A stretch of 64,000 nt of DNA from DAHUYF01 sp963838385 (GCA_963838385.1 CAWIRE010000001.1:2170001-2234000); one strand, 5' to 3'. Counted from the stretch's first letter, positions 24,845 to 37,799 are shown. Notes: generated by a model not told the origin, from the letters alone. Made by a program: numbers and translations.

Positions 24845-25684
24845 GCCGCGCTGCAGTCGGATGCGCTCGCGCCGCAGCACCTCGCCAGCCAGATGCACGT
24901 AGGCCTGGGAGCCCGGGCAGCGGAAATCGTAGAGCAGCACCGGCTTGCCGTGGGACGGCGCCTCGGAAATGCGCACATTGCGCGGGATGACGGTCTCGTA
25001 GACCTTGTCGCCGAAATGGTCGCGGACATCGGCGGCAACGAGGTCACTCAAGTTATTGCGTTTATCGAACATGGTCAGCACAACACCTTGGATCTCCAGC
25101 GCCGGGTTCAAATGCCGCTTGACCCGATCGATGGTGCGCACGAGATGGCTCAGCCCTTCGAGCGCATAGAATTCGCACTGCAGCGGCACCAGCACCGCTT
25201 GTGCGGCGACCAGCGCGTTGAGCGTCAGCAGCCCCAGCGAGGGCGGGCAGTCGATCAGCACGTAATCATAAGGCAGCGCCGCTGCCGGCCAGCGCCTGGC
25301 GCAGCCGGTACTCGCGGTGCTCAGCGCTTGACCAGCTCTATTTCGGCGCCGGAAAGATCGACCGAGGCCGGAACGACCGACAAGACGCGGCACCTTGGTG
25401 GGCACGATCGCGGTCTCGATCGGCTGCTCGCCGATCAATACCTGGTAGGAGGTGACCAGCCGCGCCTGGCGGCCGATGCCGAGCCCGGTGCTGGCATTGC
25501 CCTGCGGGTCGAGATCGAGCAGCAGAACCTTCTTGTCGACGGCGGCCAGCGCGGTCGCCAGATTGATGGCGGTGGTGGTCTTGCCGACCCCGCCCTTCTG
25601 GTTGGCGATGGCGATGATGCGGGGCGCCGGCGCTGCCTCAGGGGCGAGGGTCTCGTGGGCTGCCGGCGCTAGGGTCACGGGCAA
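24842..25684 (-). pseudogene. parA: Chromosome partitioning ATPase ParA, four clustered frameshifts
   Basis: A deviant Walker ATPase that drives origin segregation with ParB. The P-loop IIAIANQKGGVGKTTTAINL is at residues about 24-43, Walker A' VLIDCPPSLGLLTLNAL follows, then MFDKRNNLSDLV and GKPVLLYDFRCPGSQAY. Between 25275 and 25385 the frame changes four times: SVVPASVDLSGAEIELVK is in a second frame and EYRLRQALAGSG in a third. The shifts cancel, so the outer parts share one frame. The normal ParA stop is also missing and the frame runs into parB; a TGA overlapping the parB ATG exists in another frame. ParA is expected to be needed here, so sequence errors are the likeliest cause. Confidence 0.85.
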
Positions 25685-26300
25685 TAGCCTCCAGACGCAG
25701 GATGCAGCCGGACGGATCGGTCAAGCTGGCCTGGCGATCAAGCCGGATATGCCACGTTTTGGCTGCTTCGGTCAATTCTTCCTCAACCATACGCCCCTTG
25801 AGGAACAGGCAAATCGTTTCGGGGCCGAGAAATCGCTCGGAAATCGCCAGCAGCTCCGGCAAGGGGGCGAGCGCCCGCGCGGTCACGACATCGGCGGCAA
25901 AGGCCGCGACGCGGTCGATTCGCTGGGCATGGATGACCGTGTTGGCGCCGGTGATCCGCACCGCCTCGCGCAGGAACACCGCCTTGCGGGTGTCGGATTC
26001 GATGAGATGCACCTCAGGCACCCCCATGATCGACAGCACCAGCCCGGGCAGGCCGGCGCCGCTGCCGAGATCGACCAGCTTGCGCGCCTCGCGCGGGATC
26101 AAGGCAAAGAGCTGCGCCGAGTCCAGGATATGCCGCCGCCAGACATCTCCCAGCGTGTCGCGCCCGACCAGGTTAATGCGCCTCGTCCAGGAGTTAAGCA
26201 ATTCTACATACTTGGCCAACCGGTCTAGCGTTTCACGTGAAACACCCGTGCGCTTGGCGAAGCCCTCCATCCCCAGGGGCGCGCGGCTCGGCCCGGCCAT
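25638..26300 (-). CDS. rsmG: 16S rRNA (guanine-N7)-methyltransferase RsmG
   Basis: A protein of 220 residues, historically GidB. It methylates G527 of 16S rRNA using SAM. The motifs are LNSWTRRINLVGRDTL, HILDSAQL, the SAM-binding loop VDLGSGAGLPGLVLSI (residues about 75-90) and VVTARALAPLPELL. An internal ATG at 26270 is an alternative start. A parS site lies inside the coding region near the N-terminus (26229-26244) and encodes the VSRET of the protein. It overlaps the parA start by 47 bases, so rsmG-parA-parB are one transcript. Confidence 0.95.
   Translation of the reverse strand: MAGPSRAPLGMEGFAKRTGVSRETLDRLAKYVELLNSWTRRINLVGRDTLGDVWRRHILDSAQLFALIPREARKLVDLGSGAGLPGLVLSIMGVPEVHLIESDTRKAVFLREAVRITGANTVIHAQRIDRVAAFAADVVTARALAPLPELLAISERFLGPETICLFLKGRMVEEELTEAAKTWHIRLDRQASLTDPSGCILRLEAIARDPSAGSPRDPRP
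26229..26244. promoter_or_regulatory. parS: parS centromere site (15 of 16)
   Basis: CGTTTCACGTGAAACA differs from the palindromic consensus TGTTTCACGTGAAACA only at the first base. It is inside the 5' part of rsmG, a position also used in other bacteria. ParB is encoded 1.4 kb downstream. Confidence 0.92.
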
Positions 26301-26354
26301 GGTTAAGGCAGCCCTCTGCTACTGCATGGCGGCCGGTCGATCCAGCGAACCATT

Positions 26355-28217
<1,863 letters not shown>

Positions 28218-28324
28218 GGCGTGTAGCTTATAGGAGCCATGCGCCCGAGGGGCAAGGCAAAGGCCGGTTTCCCGGCAGAATGGACCATGAAGAGGCTGGA
28301 GCGAGTTATCCCACTCCCTGTGAA

Positions 28325-28340
28325 TGTTTCACGTGAAACA
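28325..28340. promoter_or_regulatory. parS: parS centromere site (perfect)
   Basis: TGTTTCACGTGAAACA, an exact match to the 16-base ParB-binding palindrome, in the intergenic region between divergent mnmG and the MFS gene. It is 2.1 kb from the second site in rsmG and about 16.6 kb from the predicted origin. Confidence 0.96.
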
Positions 28341-28434
28341 GAACTCTGCATCTAGCGGTTAGCAGCCATCGGCTTCTAGCATTGACCCCCTTGGGCCGGT
28401 CGGCCCATGAGCCTCTCGTCTGACGGAGACGCCG

Positions 28435-29607
28435 ATGCCCTGGTGGCGGCATTCCTGGCCCGGCCTGCTCGCGACCCTCGACGGCGTCGGCCTCTGCCGG
28501 TTCGCCTATACCCCCCTCATCCCCTTCATGATCGGCGCCGGCGTGGTCAGCGAGACCGGGGCCGCCTACCTCGGCGCCGCGAATCTGGCCGGCTATCTCG
28601 CCGGCGCCGCGGGCGCCGCGCCCCTGGCCGGGAAGGTCGGCCTCACCCGGGCCATCCGCGGCTGCTTCCTGCTCTCGGTCCTCGCGCTGGGCGCCTGCGC
28701 CTGGCCGGGCGGGTTCTGGTGGTATTTCCCGTGGCGCGTCCTCGCCGGAGCCGCCGGCGCGGCGCTGATGGTGCTGGCGCCGAGCTTCCTGCTGGGCGCG
28801 GTGGCGCCCGGCGAGCGCGGCCGCCATGGCGGGGTCATCTATGGCGGCGTCGGCGCCGGCATCGCGCTCTCGAGCCTGCTGGTGCCGCCGCTCGCCGGCT
28901 GGAGCCTGGCCGGGGTCTGGGCGGCGCTGGCGCTGGCGGCGCTGATCACCGCGCTCGCCACCTGGCGCCGCTGGCACGGCCATGTGGTGATCGCCTCGGC
29001 GCTCACCCCCCGCCCGCGGCTGGGCCTCGCCGCCTGGCTGGTGGCGCTGGCCTTCGGCATGGATGGGGTAGGATTCGTGCCGCACAATCTGTTCTGGGTC
29101 GACTATATCGCCCGGAGCCTGGGGCGCGGCACGGCCGCGGGCGCGGCGCAATGGCTGCTGCTCGGGGTAGGCGCGGCGATCGGTCCGGCCGTGGCCGGGC
29201 GGATCGGCGACGGGATCGGCATCGGCCGGGCGCTGATCCTGGCTTTTGCCATCAAAAGCGTCGTGGTGCTGCTGCCGAGCGTGATGACGTCGCTGCCCCT
29301 GCTGTCGCTCTCCTCGGTGATCACCGGCGCCCTCACCCCGGGCATTGCCGCGCTCTGCGCCGCGCGCATCACCACGCTGGTAGCGCCGGGGCTGCAGACC
29401 CGCGCCTGGGGCTTCGCCACCCTGGTCTTCGGCCTCTTCCAGGCGCTGGGCGCCTATGCCATGGCCTTTGCCTATGGCAGGCTGCACAGCTACGCGCCGC
29501 TTTACGCCGCCGGCGCCGGATTCGAGGCTTTTGGCGCCGGATTCGCGCTGTTGGCGCTGATTTCGGCGGGTCAAACCGTCAGAATCGCCCGCGAAACCCG
29601 GTTTTAG
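28435..29607 (+). CDS. YbfB/YjiJ-family MFS transporter
   Basis: A protein of 390 residues in about twelve hydrophobic helices. The N-terminal LLATLDGVGLCRFAYTPLIPFMI is characteristic of the YbfB/YjiJ group. The central half-repeat begins near residue 200 with GLAAWLVALAFGMDGVGFVPHNLFWVDYIAR. The substrate is unknown. It is on the plus strand in an otherwise minus-strand block (mnmG and mnmE), so it is an insertion into the conserved gene order. The 217 bases between it and mnmG hold a parS site. Confidence 0.88.
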   Translation: MPWWRHSWPGLLATLDGVGLCRFAYTPLIPFMIGAGVVSETGAAYLGAANLAGYLAGAAGAAPLAGKVGLTRAIRGCFLLSVLALGACAWPGGFWWYFPWRVLAGAAGAALMVLAPSFLLGAVAPGERGRHGGVIYGGVGAGIALSSLLVPPLAGWSLAGVWAALALAALITALATWRRWHGHVVIASALTPRPRLGLAAWLVALAFGMDGVGFVPHNLFWVDYIARSLGRGTAAGAAQWLLLGVGAAIGPAVAGRIGDGIGIGRALILAFAIKSVVVLLPSVMTSLPLLSLSSVITGALTPGIAALCAARITTLVAPGLQTRAWGFATLVFGLFQALGAYAMAFAYGRLHSYAPLYAAGAGFEAFGAGFALLALISAGQTVRIARETRF

Positions 29608-29699
29608 GGGCGGATTTTCGCCGGGAAAGGCCGATTTGCCCATCGGAGCGCGCGATGGGCAGCGACCTTCATCCGATGGTATCAAATGTCGATGCCATG

Positions 29700-29800
29700 G
29701 GCGCTCAAGTAATATTAGAATAATATGGTTCAATAGATTCAAGATTAGGAAAATATATAGAATAATTTATCGCTATCTTAGGCGGCATCAAGACCCATTA
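29700..29800. other. AT-rich intergenic stretch
   Basis: About 100 bases of roughly 70 % A+T (for example AATATTAGAATAATATGG and AATATATAGAATAATTTATC) in a genome near 70 % G+C, between the MFS gene and mnmE. It is probably the promoter region of a minus-strand mnmE transcript or an insertion scar. It contains no clear DnaA boxes. I see no gene in the 236-base gap. Confidence 0.6.
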
Positions 29801-29843
29801 GCGTATCGTAGCGTCTGCTAATCTTACTCGCTGCGCCCGACGC

Positions 29844-31178
29844 CTATTTGCCGATGCAGAATTCGCGGAAAATGACGTCGAGGAGGTCTTCGACATCGAC
29901 CCGGCCGGTGATGCGGCCGAGGGCCCGGGTAGCGGCGCGCAGATCCTCGGCGGCGAGCTCGGGCAGCGTCGCGCCCAAAAAACGCTCGAGCGCCGCCACC
30001 GTCTCCTCGAGCGCGTGGCGATGGCGCGCGCGGGTGATCGCCGGGGCGCCGCCGCCGGCAAAGCGTCGCGCCACCTCGGCCTCGAGCCGGGCCAGCAACG
30101 CGGCCATGCCCTCGCCGGTACGCACCGAGAGCCGTAGCGCCGGGCCGGCGCCGAGGCGGTCGGCCCAGTCGGCACGGGAGGCTGGTGCCAGGTCGAGCTT
30201 GTTGGCGACCACCAGCGTGGCCGCGTCGATCAGCCCGGCGATGGCGGCGGCCTCTTCGGGCCGGGCGGCATCCACCACGATCAGCTTCAGATCGGCCGCC
30301 GCGGCGCGGGCGCGGGCGCGGCGTACCCCCTCCTCCTCGACCGCATCGGCGGCCTCGCGCAAGCCCGCCGTGTCCGCCAGCAGCACCGGATAGCCGCCGA
30401 GATCGAGCGCCACCTCGATCACGTCCCGGGTGGTGCCGGCGCCGGCCGCGGTGATCGCCACGTCGCGCCGCGCCAAGGCGTTCATCAGGCTCGACTTGCC
30501 GGCATTGGGCGGCCCCAGGATCGCCACCGCCACGCCGTCGCGCAGCCGCTCGCCGCGATGGCCGTCGGCCAGATGGCGCACGATCTCGTCGCGCAGCGCC
30601 TGCGCCTCGGCGCGCACGCCGCGCCAGAGATCGGGCGGCAGCCCCTCCTCGGGAAAGTCGATCTCGGCCTCGATCTCGGCCAGCGCGCGCAGCAGCCGCC
30701 CGCGCCAGGCCTCGTACAGCCGCCCCAGCTCGCCCGCGAGCTGCCGCAGCGCCTGGCGGCGCTGCGCCGCGGTCTCGGCGGCGACGAGATCGGCGAGCCC
30801 CTCCGCGGCGGTGAGATCGAGCTTGCCCTGCTCGAAGGCGCGGCGGGTGAACTCGCCCGGCGCGGCGGGGCGCAGCCCCGGCAGGCGCGCCAGCGCCGCC
30901 ACCAGCGCCGCCACCACGGCGCGGCTGCCATGGGTGTGCAGCTCCGCCACATCCTCGCCGGTGAAGCTCCGCGGCGCCGGGAAGAACAGCGAGAGCCCGT
31001 CATCGATCGCCTCGCCGGTGGCGGGGTCGCGAAAGCGCGCGCGCGTGGCGCGCCACGGCGGCGGCAGCACCCCCGCCAGCGCTTCGAGCGCCGGGCGCGC
31101 GTCGGGGCCGGAGAGCCGCAGCACGGCGATGCCGGCGCGTCCCGGCGCCGTCGCCAAGGCGAAGATGGTGTCGTTCAC
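29844..31178 (-). CDS. mnmE: tRNA modification GTPase MnmE
   Basis: A protein of 444 residues, complete. It is the GTPase partner of MnmG. N-terminal formyl-THF-binding domain starts DTIFALATAPGRAGIAVLRLSG; the G domain, inserted in the helical domain, has the P-loop ILGPPNAGKSSLMNAL (residues about 218-233), the switch GTTRDV, DTAGLRE and NKLD. The C-terminus is the conserved FCIGK with the catalytic Cys. It ends the conserved rsmG-mnmG-mnmE block and is separated from rho by about 9.5 kb of accessory genes. Confidence 0.97.
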   Translation of the reverse strand: MNDTIFALATAPGRAGIAVLRLSGPDARPALEALAGVLPPPWRATRARFRDPATGEAIDDGLSLFFPAPRSFTGEDVAELHTHGSRAVVAALVAALARLPGLRPAAPGEFTRRAFEQGKLDLTAAEGLADLVAAETAAQRRQALRQLAGELGRLYEAWRGRLLRALAEIEAEIDFPEEGLPPDLWRGVRAEAQALRDEIVRHLADGHRGERLRDGVAVAILGPPNAGKSSLMNALARRDVAITAAGAGTTRDVIEVALDLGGYPVLLADTAGLREAADAVEEEGVRRARARAAAADLKLIVVDAARPEEAAAIAGLIDAATLVVANKLDLAPASRADWADRLGAGPALRLSVRTGEGMAALLARLEAEVARRFAGGGAPAITRARHRHALEETVAALERFLGATLPELAAEDLRAATRALGRITGRVDVEDLLDVIFREFCIGK

Positions 31179-31266
31179 CGCGACTGCGTCGCGCAGAAAG
31201 GCGGCGCTGTCAACGCTGCCGCGACAGGGCCGGCGAAGGCCTTGGCCCTCGCCGGCCGCGCCGGGC

Positions 31267-31749
31267 TTATTGGCGGGTGTTGGCGGGCGGCGTGCTCGAG
31301 CCGCTCATCACGCCGCCGACGCCGCTCCAGCTCGGCATGGATTTGAGCTGCGCCTCGGTCTGGTTGATGACGAAGCCGTCCTTCTGCGCATTCCAGTGGA
31401 ACTCGCTCAGCGGCAGCGCCACCTCATGCGCGCCGACGCCAAGCACGCCGCCGGCGCCGACCACGAGACGGTCGATGGCATGCGTCGATGGCTGCATCAG
31501 CACGTAGGACACATCGCCGATCTTCTTGCCGTCGCTGCCATAGACGGCGGCGCCTTTGATCTCGGACACGTCCTCCTGCTGCAGCGGGTCGGGCGCCGGC
31601 CGCGTCTGCACCGCCCGCGGCGCGGCACCGAGGCCGCCCGTGCCGGGCGCGGCGCCGCCCGGCGCGGTGGTTTGGGCAATGGCCGGCGCCGACAGCAAGG
31701 CCAGAGCAGCCGCTGCCGCGAGCAAAGTTGTGCGCATCATGGAGAGCAC
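31267..31749 (-). CDS. Secreted PRC-barrel domain protein
   Basis: A protein of 160 residues with a cleavable signal peptide (RTTLLAAAAALALLSAPAIAQ), a Pro/Gly-rich linker and a PRC barrel from about residue 60 (EDVSEIKGAAVYGSDGKKIGDVSYVLM, then LVVGAGGVLGVGAHEVALPLSEFHW). PRC barrels bind RNA or proteins in the cytoplasm, but this periplasmic form is common in alphaproteobacteria with no established role. The start may be the ATG at 31737 (MRTTLL). Stand-alone, 88 bases upstream of mnmE on the same strand. Confidence 0.85.
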   Translation of the reverse strand: MLSMMRTTLLAAAAALALLSAPAIAQTTAPGGAAPGTGGLGAAPRAVQTRPAPDPLQQEDVSEIKGAAVYGSDGKKIGDVSYVLMQPSTHAIDRLVVGAGGVLGVGAHEVALPLSEFHWNAQKDGFVINQTEAQLKSMPSWSGVGGVMSGSSTPPANTRQ

Positions 31750-31828
31750 CTCATCGCTGTTGGACCCCTAAGCTGCTAACAGCGAGGGCGCGGCGCCATT
31801 CCGCCGCGGGAACTCAACGCGCGGTAGC

Positions 31829-32176
31829 CTATTCCTCGGCCGGTTTCTGCTCCGGCTGCAGCATCAGCCGCTCGACCCGGCCGCCTTCGACGAGATGGCG
31901 CTGCAGGATCTCGTCGACATCGGCGGTGGTGCGATAGCCGTACCACACGCCTTCGGGATAGATCACCATGGTCGGGCCGAGCTCGCAGCGGTCGAGGCAG
32001 CCGGCGGCATTGATGCGCACGCCGTCGAGCCCGAGCTCCTTGGCGCGCACCTTCATGTAATTGCGCAGCTTCTCGCTGCCCTTGGCGGTGCAGCAGCCGC
32101 GCGGATGGCCCGGCGGGCGCGTGTTGGTGCAGCAGAAGACGTGCTGGCGGAAAAAGAGCGGCGGATCGGCGGCCAT
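31829..32176 (-). CDS. Thioredoxin-like [2Fe-2S] ferredoxin
   Basis: A protein of 115 residues. It resembles the (2Fe-2S) ferredoxin of the CobW/sucrase-like group with a thioredoxin fold: cluster cysteines in FCCTNTRPPGHPRGCC (residues about 14-29) and AAGCLDRCELGP (about 58-69), then MVIYPEGVWYGY. It would transfer electrons in the cytoplasm. The ATG at 32176 gives the standard MAADPPLFFRQHVFCC start. Upstream open sequence overlaps the divergent DUF255 gene leader and is not coding. The end ...QPEQKPAEE is typical. Confidence 0.88.
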   Translation of the reverse strand: MAADPPLFFRQHVFCCTNTRPPGHPRGCCTAKGSEKLRNYMKVRAKELGLDGVRINAAGCLDRCELGPTMVIYPEGVWYGYRTTADVDEILQRHLVEGGRVERLMLQPEQKPAEE

Positions 32177-32273
32177 GGCGGGAAACGATAGGGTTGGTGG
32201 GCAAAACGCCCGCGCCACAGTATAGTCCGGGGACGCCGGACGCAATGCACCCTCCGCCGGCGTTTGCACACGC

Positions 32274-34298
<2,025 letters not shown>

Positions 34299-34754
34299 AT
34301 GCCGCGGCTCGGCCTCGACACTCCGATCGGCCGGCTCACCGCCTTCGAGGAAGCCGGCGCGCTCGCCGCGCTCGACTGGGGCGGCAAGCGCGCGTCGGGC
34401 GAGCCGACGCCGCTGCTGCTCGAGGCCAGGCGGCAGCTCGAGGCCTATTTCGCCGGCAGGCGCCGCGCGTTCGATCTGCCGTTGGCGCCGCGCGGCTCGC
34501 CTTTCGAGCTCCGCGTCTGGCAGCTCATGGCCGAGATTCCCTATGGCGAGACGCGCAGCTATGGCGATCTCGCCCGCGCGCTCGACGCCGCGCCGCGCGC
34601 GGTCGGCCAGGCCTGCGGCCGCAATCCACTGCCGATCCTCATCCCCTGCCACCGCGTGCTCGCCGCCGCCGGCGCGCTCGGCGGCTACAGCGGCGGCACC
34701 GGCGTCGACACCAAGCGCCGCCTGCTGATCCTCGAAGGCGCCCTCCTGGTCTAG
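34299..34754 (+). CDS. ogt: Methylated-DNA-[protein]-cysteine S-methyltransferase
   Basis: A protein of 151 residues. It repairs O6-methylguanine by transferring the methyl to its own cysteine and is then spent. The active site is NPLPILIPCHRVLAAAG (Cys near residue 114), preceded by the helix-turn-helix containing IPYGETRSYGDLARAL and by RAVGQACGRNP. The N-terminal regulatory domain is short, as in Ogt rather than Ada. It begins directly after the DUF255 stop codon, so the two are co-transcribed. Confidence 0.92.
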   Translation: MPRLGLDTPIGRLTAFEEAGALAALDWGGKRASGEPTPLLLEARRQLEAYFAGRRRAFDLPLAPRGSPFELRVWQLMAEIPYGETRSYGDLARALDAAPRAVGQACGRNPLPILIPCHRVLAAAGALGGYSGGTGVDTKRRLLILEGALLV

Positions 34755-34874
34755 CGGCATCATTTGATGCCACACCAAATAGGGGGTTGTGGCACCCATG
34801 CTTTCGGGGAATACGATCGGAGATGGTCCGAACGTCCTCACGCTGAGCACTGCCACGGGATAGTTGATGCCGGA

Positions 34875-35231
34875 ATGACACCATCTTTCACGATCCTGCT
34901 GGTGGAGGACGACACGCTGGTGCGTGACGCGGTGATCGAGCTGCTGCGTCAGCACGGCTTCGCCGCGTTCGTCGCCGATGACGGCTACGCCGCGATCCGC
35001 CTGCTGATGGAGCATCCGGTCGATCTGCTGTTCACCGACATCGTGATGCCGGGGATCAGCGGCTTCGAGCTCGCGCGCCAGGCGAAGCTGATCCGGCCGG
35101 AGCTGCGCGTGCTCTACATGACCGGCCATGCCGAGCAGGAAAAAGGCGGCCTGCGCTACGGCAAGCTGCTGCTGAAGCCGCTGCGCGCCACCGAGATCCT
35201 CGCCGAGGTCTGCCAGGCGCTGGCGCGCTGA
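34875..35231 (+). CDS. Single-domain response regulator
   Basis: A protein of 118 residues, a CheY-like receiver only. The acidic pair is in LLVEDD (residues about 7-12), the phosphorylated Asp in LLFTDIVMPGISGFELA (about 57), the Thr in YMTGHAE and the Lys in LLLKPLRATEIL. There is no output domain, so it acts by protein contact in a phosphorelay. No kinase lies next to it. ATG 34875 is chosen because upstream in-frame sequence does not look coding. Between it and ogt, 120 bases with no gene. Confidence 0.9.
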   Translation: MTPSFTILLVEDDTLVRDAVIELLRQHGFAAFVADDGYAAIRLLMEHPVDLLFTDIVMPGISGFELARQAKLIRPELRVLYMTGHAEQEKGGLRYGKLLLKPLRATEILAEVCQALAR

Positions 35232-35275
35232 AGCCGCCGGGACGGCCCGGCGGCGGCTTGCTATGATCGCGCGTG

Positions 35276-36295
35276 ATGCCGCCGGATCGTCGTCTCCGCC
35301 TCGTGCTCTGGATCACGCTGAGCAGCGCGGTGCTGGGCGCGCTCGTCGGCCATGGCATCGGCAAGGGCGCCGGCAATCTCGGCGCAACTCCCTACCTGCG
35401 CGGCGCCGTCGACGGCGCCTCGATGGCTGCCATGCTCTCCTCGCTCGAGGCGTATGTGCTGAGCGGCATGCAGCTTGCCCTGTTCCGCCGGATACCCTTC
35501 CTGCTGCATCTCGGCCTGCGCTCGCTCGCCTATCTCGGTATCATCATGCTGGCGCTTACCGCGGGCTATTGGCTGGTGCCGCTTACCCACGAGACCAGCA
35601 TCCTGCCGCGCCGCAGCGATGTCATTTTCTCGCTGGCGGTGAGCTTCGGCTACAATTTGTTTTTCGGCGTCAACCGGCTGCTCGGCCCGGGCACGCTGCT
35701 CAAATTCGTCGCCGGCCGTTATAACCGACCGCGCCTGGAAGAGCGCGTGCTGCTGTTCATCGACATGCGCTCCTCGACCGCCATCGCCGAGCGGCTGGGC
35801 GAGCTGCGCTACCTCGATTTCCTCAACCGCTTCGTCGCCGACCTCTCGCTCGCCATCGCCGCGGCCGGCGGCGAGATCCACAAATATGTCGGCGACGAGA
35901 TCATCGCCACCTGGACGCTGCCCAAGGGGCTGAGCGAGGCGCGCTGCATCCGCGCCTGCTTTGCCGCGCTCGACCGGCTCCGCGCCGGCGCCGCCGACTA
36001 TGAAAGCGCCTTCGGTTTCGCCGCCGATTTCCGCGCCGGGCTGCATTGCGGCGCGGTGGTGATCGGCGAGCTCGGCCTGCTCAAGCTCGAGATCGCGCTC
36101 ATCGGCGACACCATGAACACCGCCGCGCGCATCCAGCAGGCCTGCCGCGACACCGGCCACCGCGTGCTCGCCTCGGCGGCGCTGCTCGACCGCATCGGCG
36201 CGCTGCCCGCCGGCGTCACGCGCCGCGCGCTGGGGCCGCTGCCGCTGCGCGGCAAGGAGAAGCCGCTCGAGCTCTACGCGCTCGAGGCGGCCTGA
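35276..36295 (+). CDS. Membrane-anchored class III adenylate/guanylate cyclase
   Basis: A protein of 339 residues. The N-terminal half (about 1-150) contains hydrophobic helices (VLWITLSSAVLGALVGHGIG; LAYLGIIMLALTAGYWLV; DVIFSLAVSFGYNLFFGV). The catalytic domain starts near residue 160 with LLFIDMRSSTAIAERLGE (first metal Asp), then KYVGDEIIATW (second metal Asp), GLHCGAVVIGELG and the transition-state block GDTMNTAARIQQACR. It probably makes cAMP. A GTG at 35273 is an alternative start. The membrane part has no recognisable input domain. It follows the response regulator by about 40 bases. Confidence 0.9.
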   Translation: MPPDRRLRLVLWITLSSAVLGALVGHGIGKGAGNLGATPYLRGAVDGASMAAMLSSLEAYVLSGMQLALFRRIPFLLHLGLRSLAYLGIIMLALTAGYWLVPLTHETSILPRRSDVIFSLAVSFGYNLFFGVNRLLGPGTLLKFVAGRYNRPRLEERVLLFIDMRSSTAIAERLGELRYLDFLNRFVADLSLAIAAAGGEIHKYVGDEIIATWTLPKGLSEARCIRACFAALDRLRAGAADYESAFGFAADFRAGLHCGAVVIGELGLLKLEIALIGDTMNTAARIQQACRDTGHRVLASAALLDRIGALPAGVTRRALGPLPLRGKEKPLELYALEAA

Positions 36296-36301
36296 GCCGG
36301 C

Positions 36302-37666
36302 TCAGCGTTGGCGCTCGATCAGCCGCAGGCAGCTCACCCCGGCGGCGACGATGGCGAAGCCCGCGGCGGTGAACAGCGCCGCGGTCGTGGCGCGCTCGCC
36401 GAACAGCCCGAACATCAGCGCCACCAGCGCCGCGCCCACGGTCTGGCCGAGCAGCCGCGCGGTGCCGAGCATGCCGCTGGCGCCGCCGCTGCGTTCGCGC
36501 GGCGCCGAGCCGAGGATGGCGCGGTTGTTGGGCGACTGGAAGAGGCCGAAGCCGGCGCCGCACAGCGTCATGCGCCAGACGATGTCGGCGACCGAGGGAT
36601 GCGCCGGCAGCAAGGCGAGGGCGGCAAGCCCGGCGGCGAAGGCGGCGAGGCCGAGCCCGCCCAGGATGCCGGCGGGATAGCGATCGGCAAGCCGGCCGGC
36701 CATCGGCGCCACCACCGCGGTGGCGAGCGGCCAGGGCGTCATCAGCAGCCCGGTCTCGACCTGGGTCTGGCCGAGCGTGTCCTGGAGGAAGAACGGCAAG
36801 GCCACATAGGCCAGCATCTGCGCGATGAAGGAGGCGACCGAGGTGGCGATCGACAGCGCGAAGATCGGGATCCGCAGCAGGTCGATCGGCAGCAGCGGCG
36901 AGGTCTGCGGCAGCTGGCGCAGCACCAGCGCCACGCCGGCGGCGAGCGCCGCCACCGCCTCGCCGCCGATCAGCCCCCAGCTCTCGCCATGGCCGGCACT
37001 GTCGATGGCGGTGATGAGGAGGCCGAAGAACAGCGCGTTCAGCAGCGCGCTCGACGTATCGAAGCGGTGCCGCGAGCGCGGCGAGAGCGGCAGCGCGCGG
37101 GCGGCGACGAGCGCCACCAGGCCGACCGGCACGTTGACGGCGAAGAGCCACGGCCAGGACGCCACCGCCAGGATCGCCGCCGCCACCGTCGGGCCGATCG
37201 CGGCCGAGATCGCGACCACCACGGCGTTGATGCCGATGCCGCGGCCGAGCATGCGGCGCGGGTAGATGAAGCGGACCAGCGCGCCGTTGACGCTCATGAT
37301 GCCGGCGGCGCCGACGCCCTGCAGGATGCGCGCGAGCGTCAGCGTCAGCAGCGAGTCCGACAGCGCGCAGCACAGCGAGGCCAGCGTGAAGACGCCGAGC
37401 CCGATGTAGTAGATGCGGCGGAAGCCCCAGATCTCGCCCAGCGAGGCCAGCGGCAGCAGCAGGATGGTGACGGCGAGCTGGTAGGCGTTCACCACCCAGA
37501 TCGAGCTCGCCGGGCTCGCCTGCAGGTCGCGCGCGATGGTGGGCAGCGCGATATTGGCGATGGCGCCGTCGATCACCGACATGGCGATGGCCAGCGCCAC
37601 GGTGAGGATCGCCCAGCCGCGCCGCCCCGGCGGCAATCCGTCGCTTTCGTCCTGTCGCGCGCTCAT
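36302..37666 (-). CDS. MFS drug-efflux-type transporter (DHA2/EmrB-like)
   Basis: A protein of 454 residues from ATG 37666 (MSARQDESDG); a further upstream start at 37732 is less likely. About 14 hydrophobic helices. Signature: LAIAMSVIDGAIANIALPTIARDL in helix 1, then SLGEIWGFRRIYYIGL (motif A) and ILQGVGAAGIMSVNGALVRF (motif C region). Such proteins export drugs or metabolites with proton influx. No membrane-fusion partner is adjacent. Convergent with the cyclase gene. Confidence 0.9.
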   Translation of the reverse strand: MSARQDESDGLPPGRRGWAILTVALAIAMSVIDGAIANIALPTIARDLQASPASSIWVVNAYQLAVTILLLPLASLGEIWGFRRIYYIGLGVFTLASLCCALSDSLLTLTLARILQGVGAAGIMSVNGALVRFIYPRRMLGRGIGINAVVVAISAAIGPTVAAAILAVASWPWLFAVNVPVGLVALVAARALPLSPRSRHRFDTSSALLNALFFGLLITAIDSAGHGESWGLIGGEAVAALAAGVALVLRQLPQTSPLLPIDLLRIPIFALSIATSVASFIAQMLAYVALPFFLQDTLGQTQVETGLLMTPWPLATAVVAPMAGRLADRYPAGILGGLGLAAFAAGLAALALLPAHPSVADIVWRMTLCGAGFGLFQSPNNRAILGSAPRERSGGASGMLGTARLLGQTVGAALVALMFGLFGERATTAALFTAAGFAIVAAGVSCLRLIERQR

Positions 37667-37799
37667 CGGCGCGATTATTGCCAACCGCGACGGCAGAAGA
37701 CAGAGGCGGCCGGCCTGCCGCCAAGGTGACAATCGCCGTCCTCGCCGCTAAGCTCGGCCATCCTGTTCAACCGCGTTGGCACTGACATCGGGAGGGATT

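Noticed and set aside
23948..25684. A genuine ParA-ParB fusion.
   Set aside because: ParA has four internal frame changes, so the missing stop is best read as another indel; ParB has its normal start at the expected place.
29700..29800. The replication origin.
   Set aside because: AT-rich and near parS, but no DnaA boxes; the hemE-ppsR gap fits synteny and transcription direction better.
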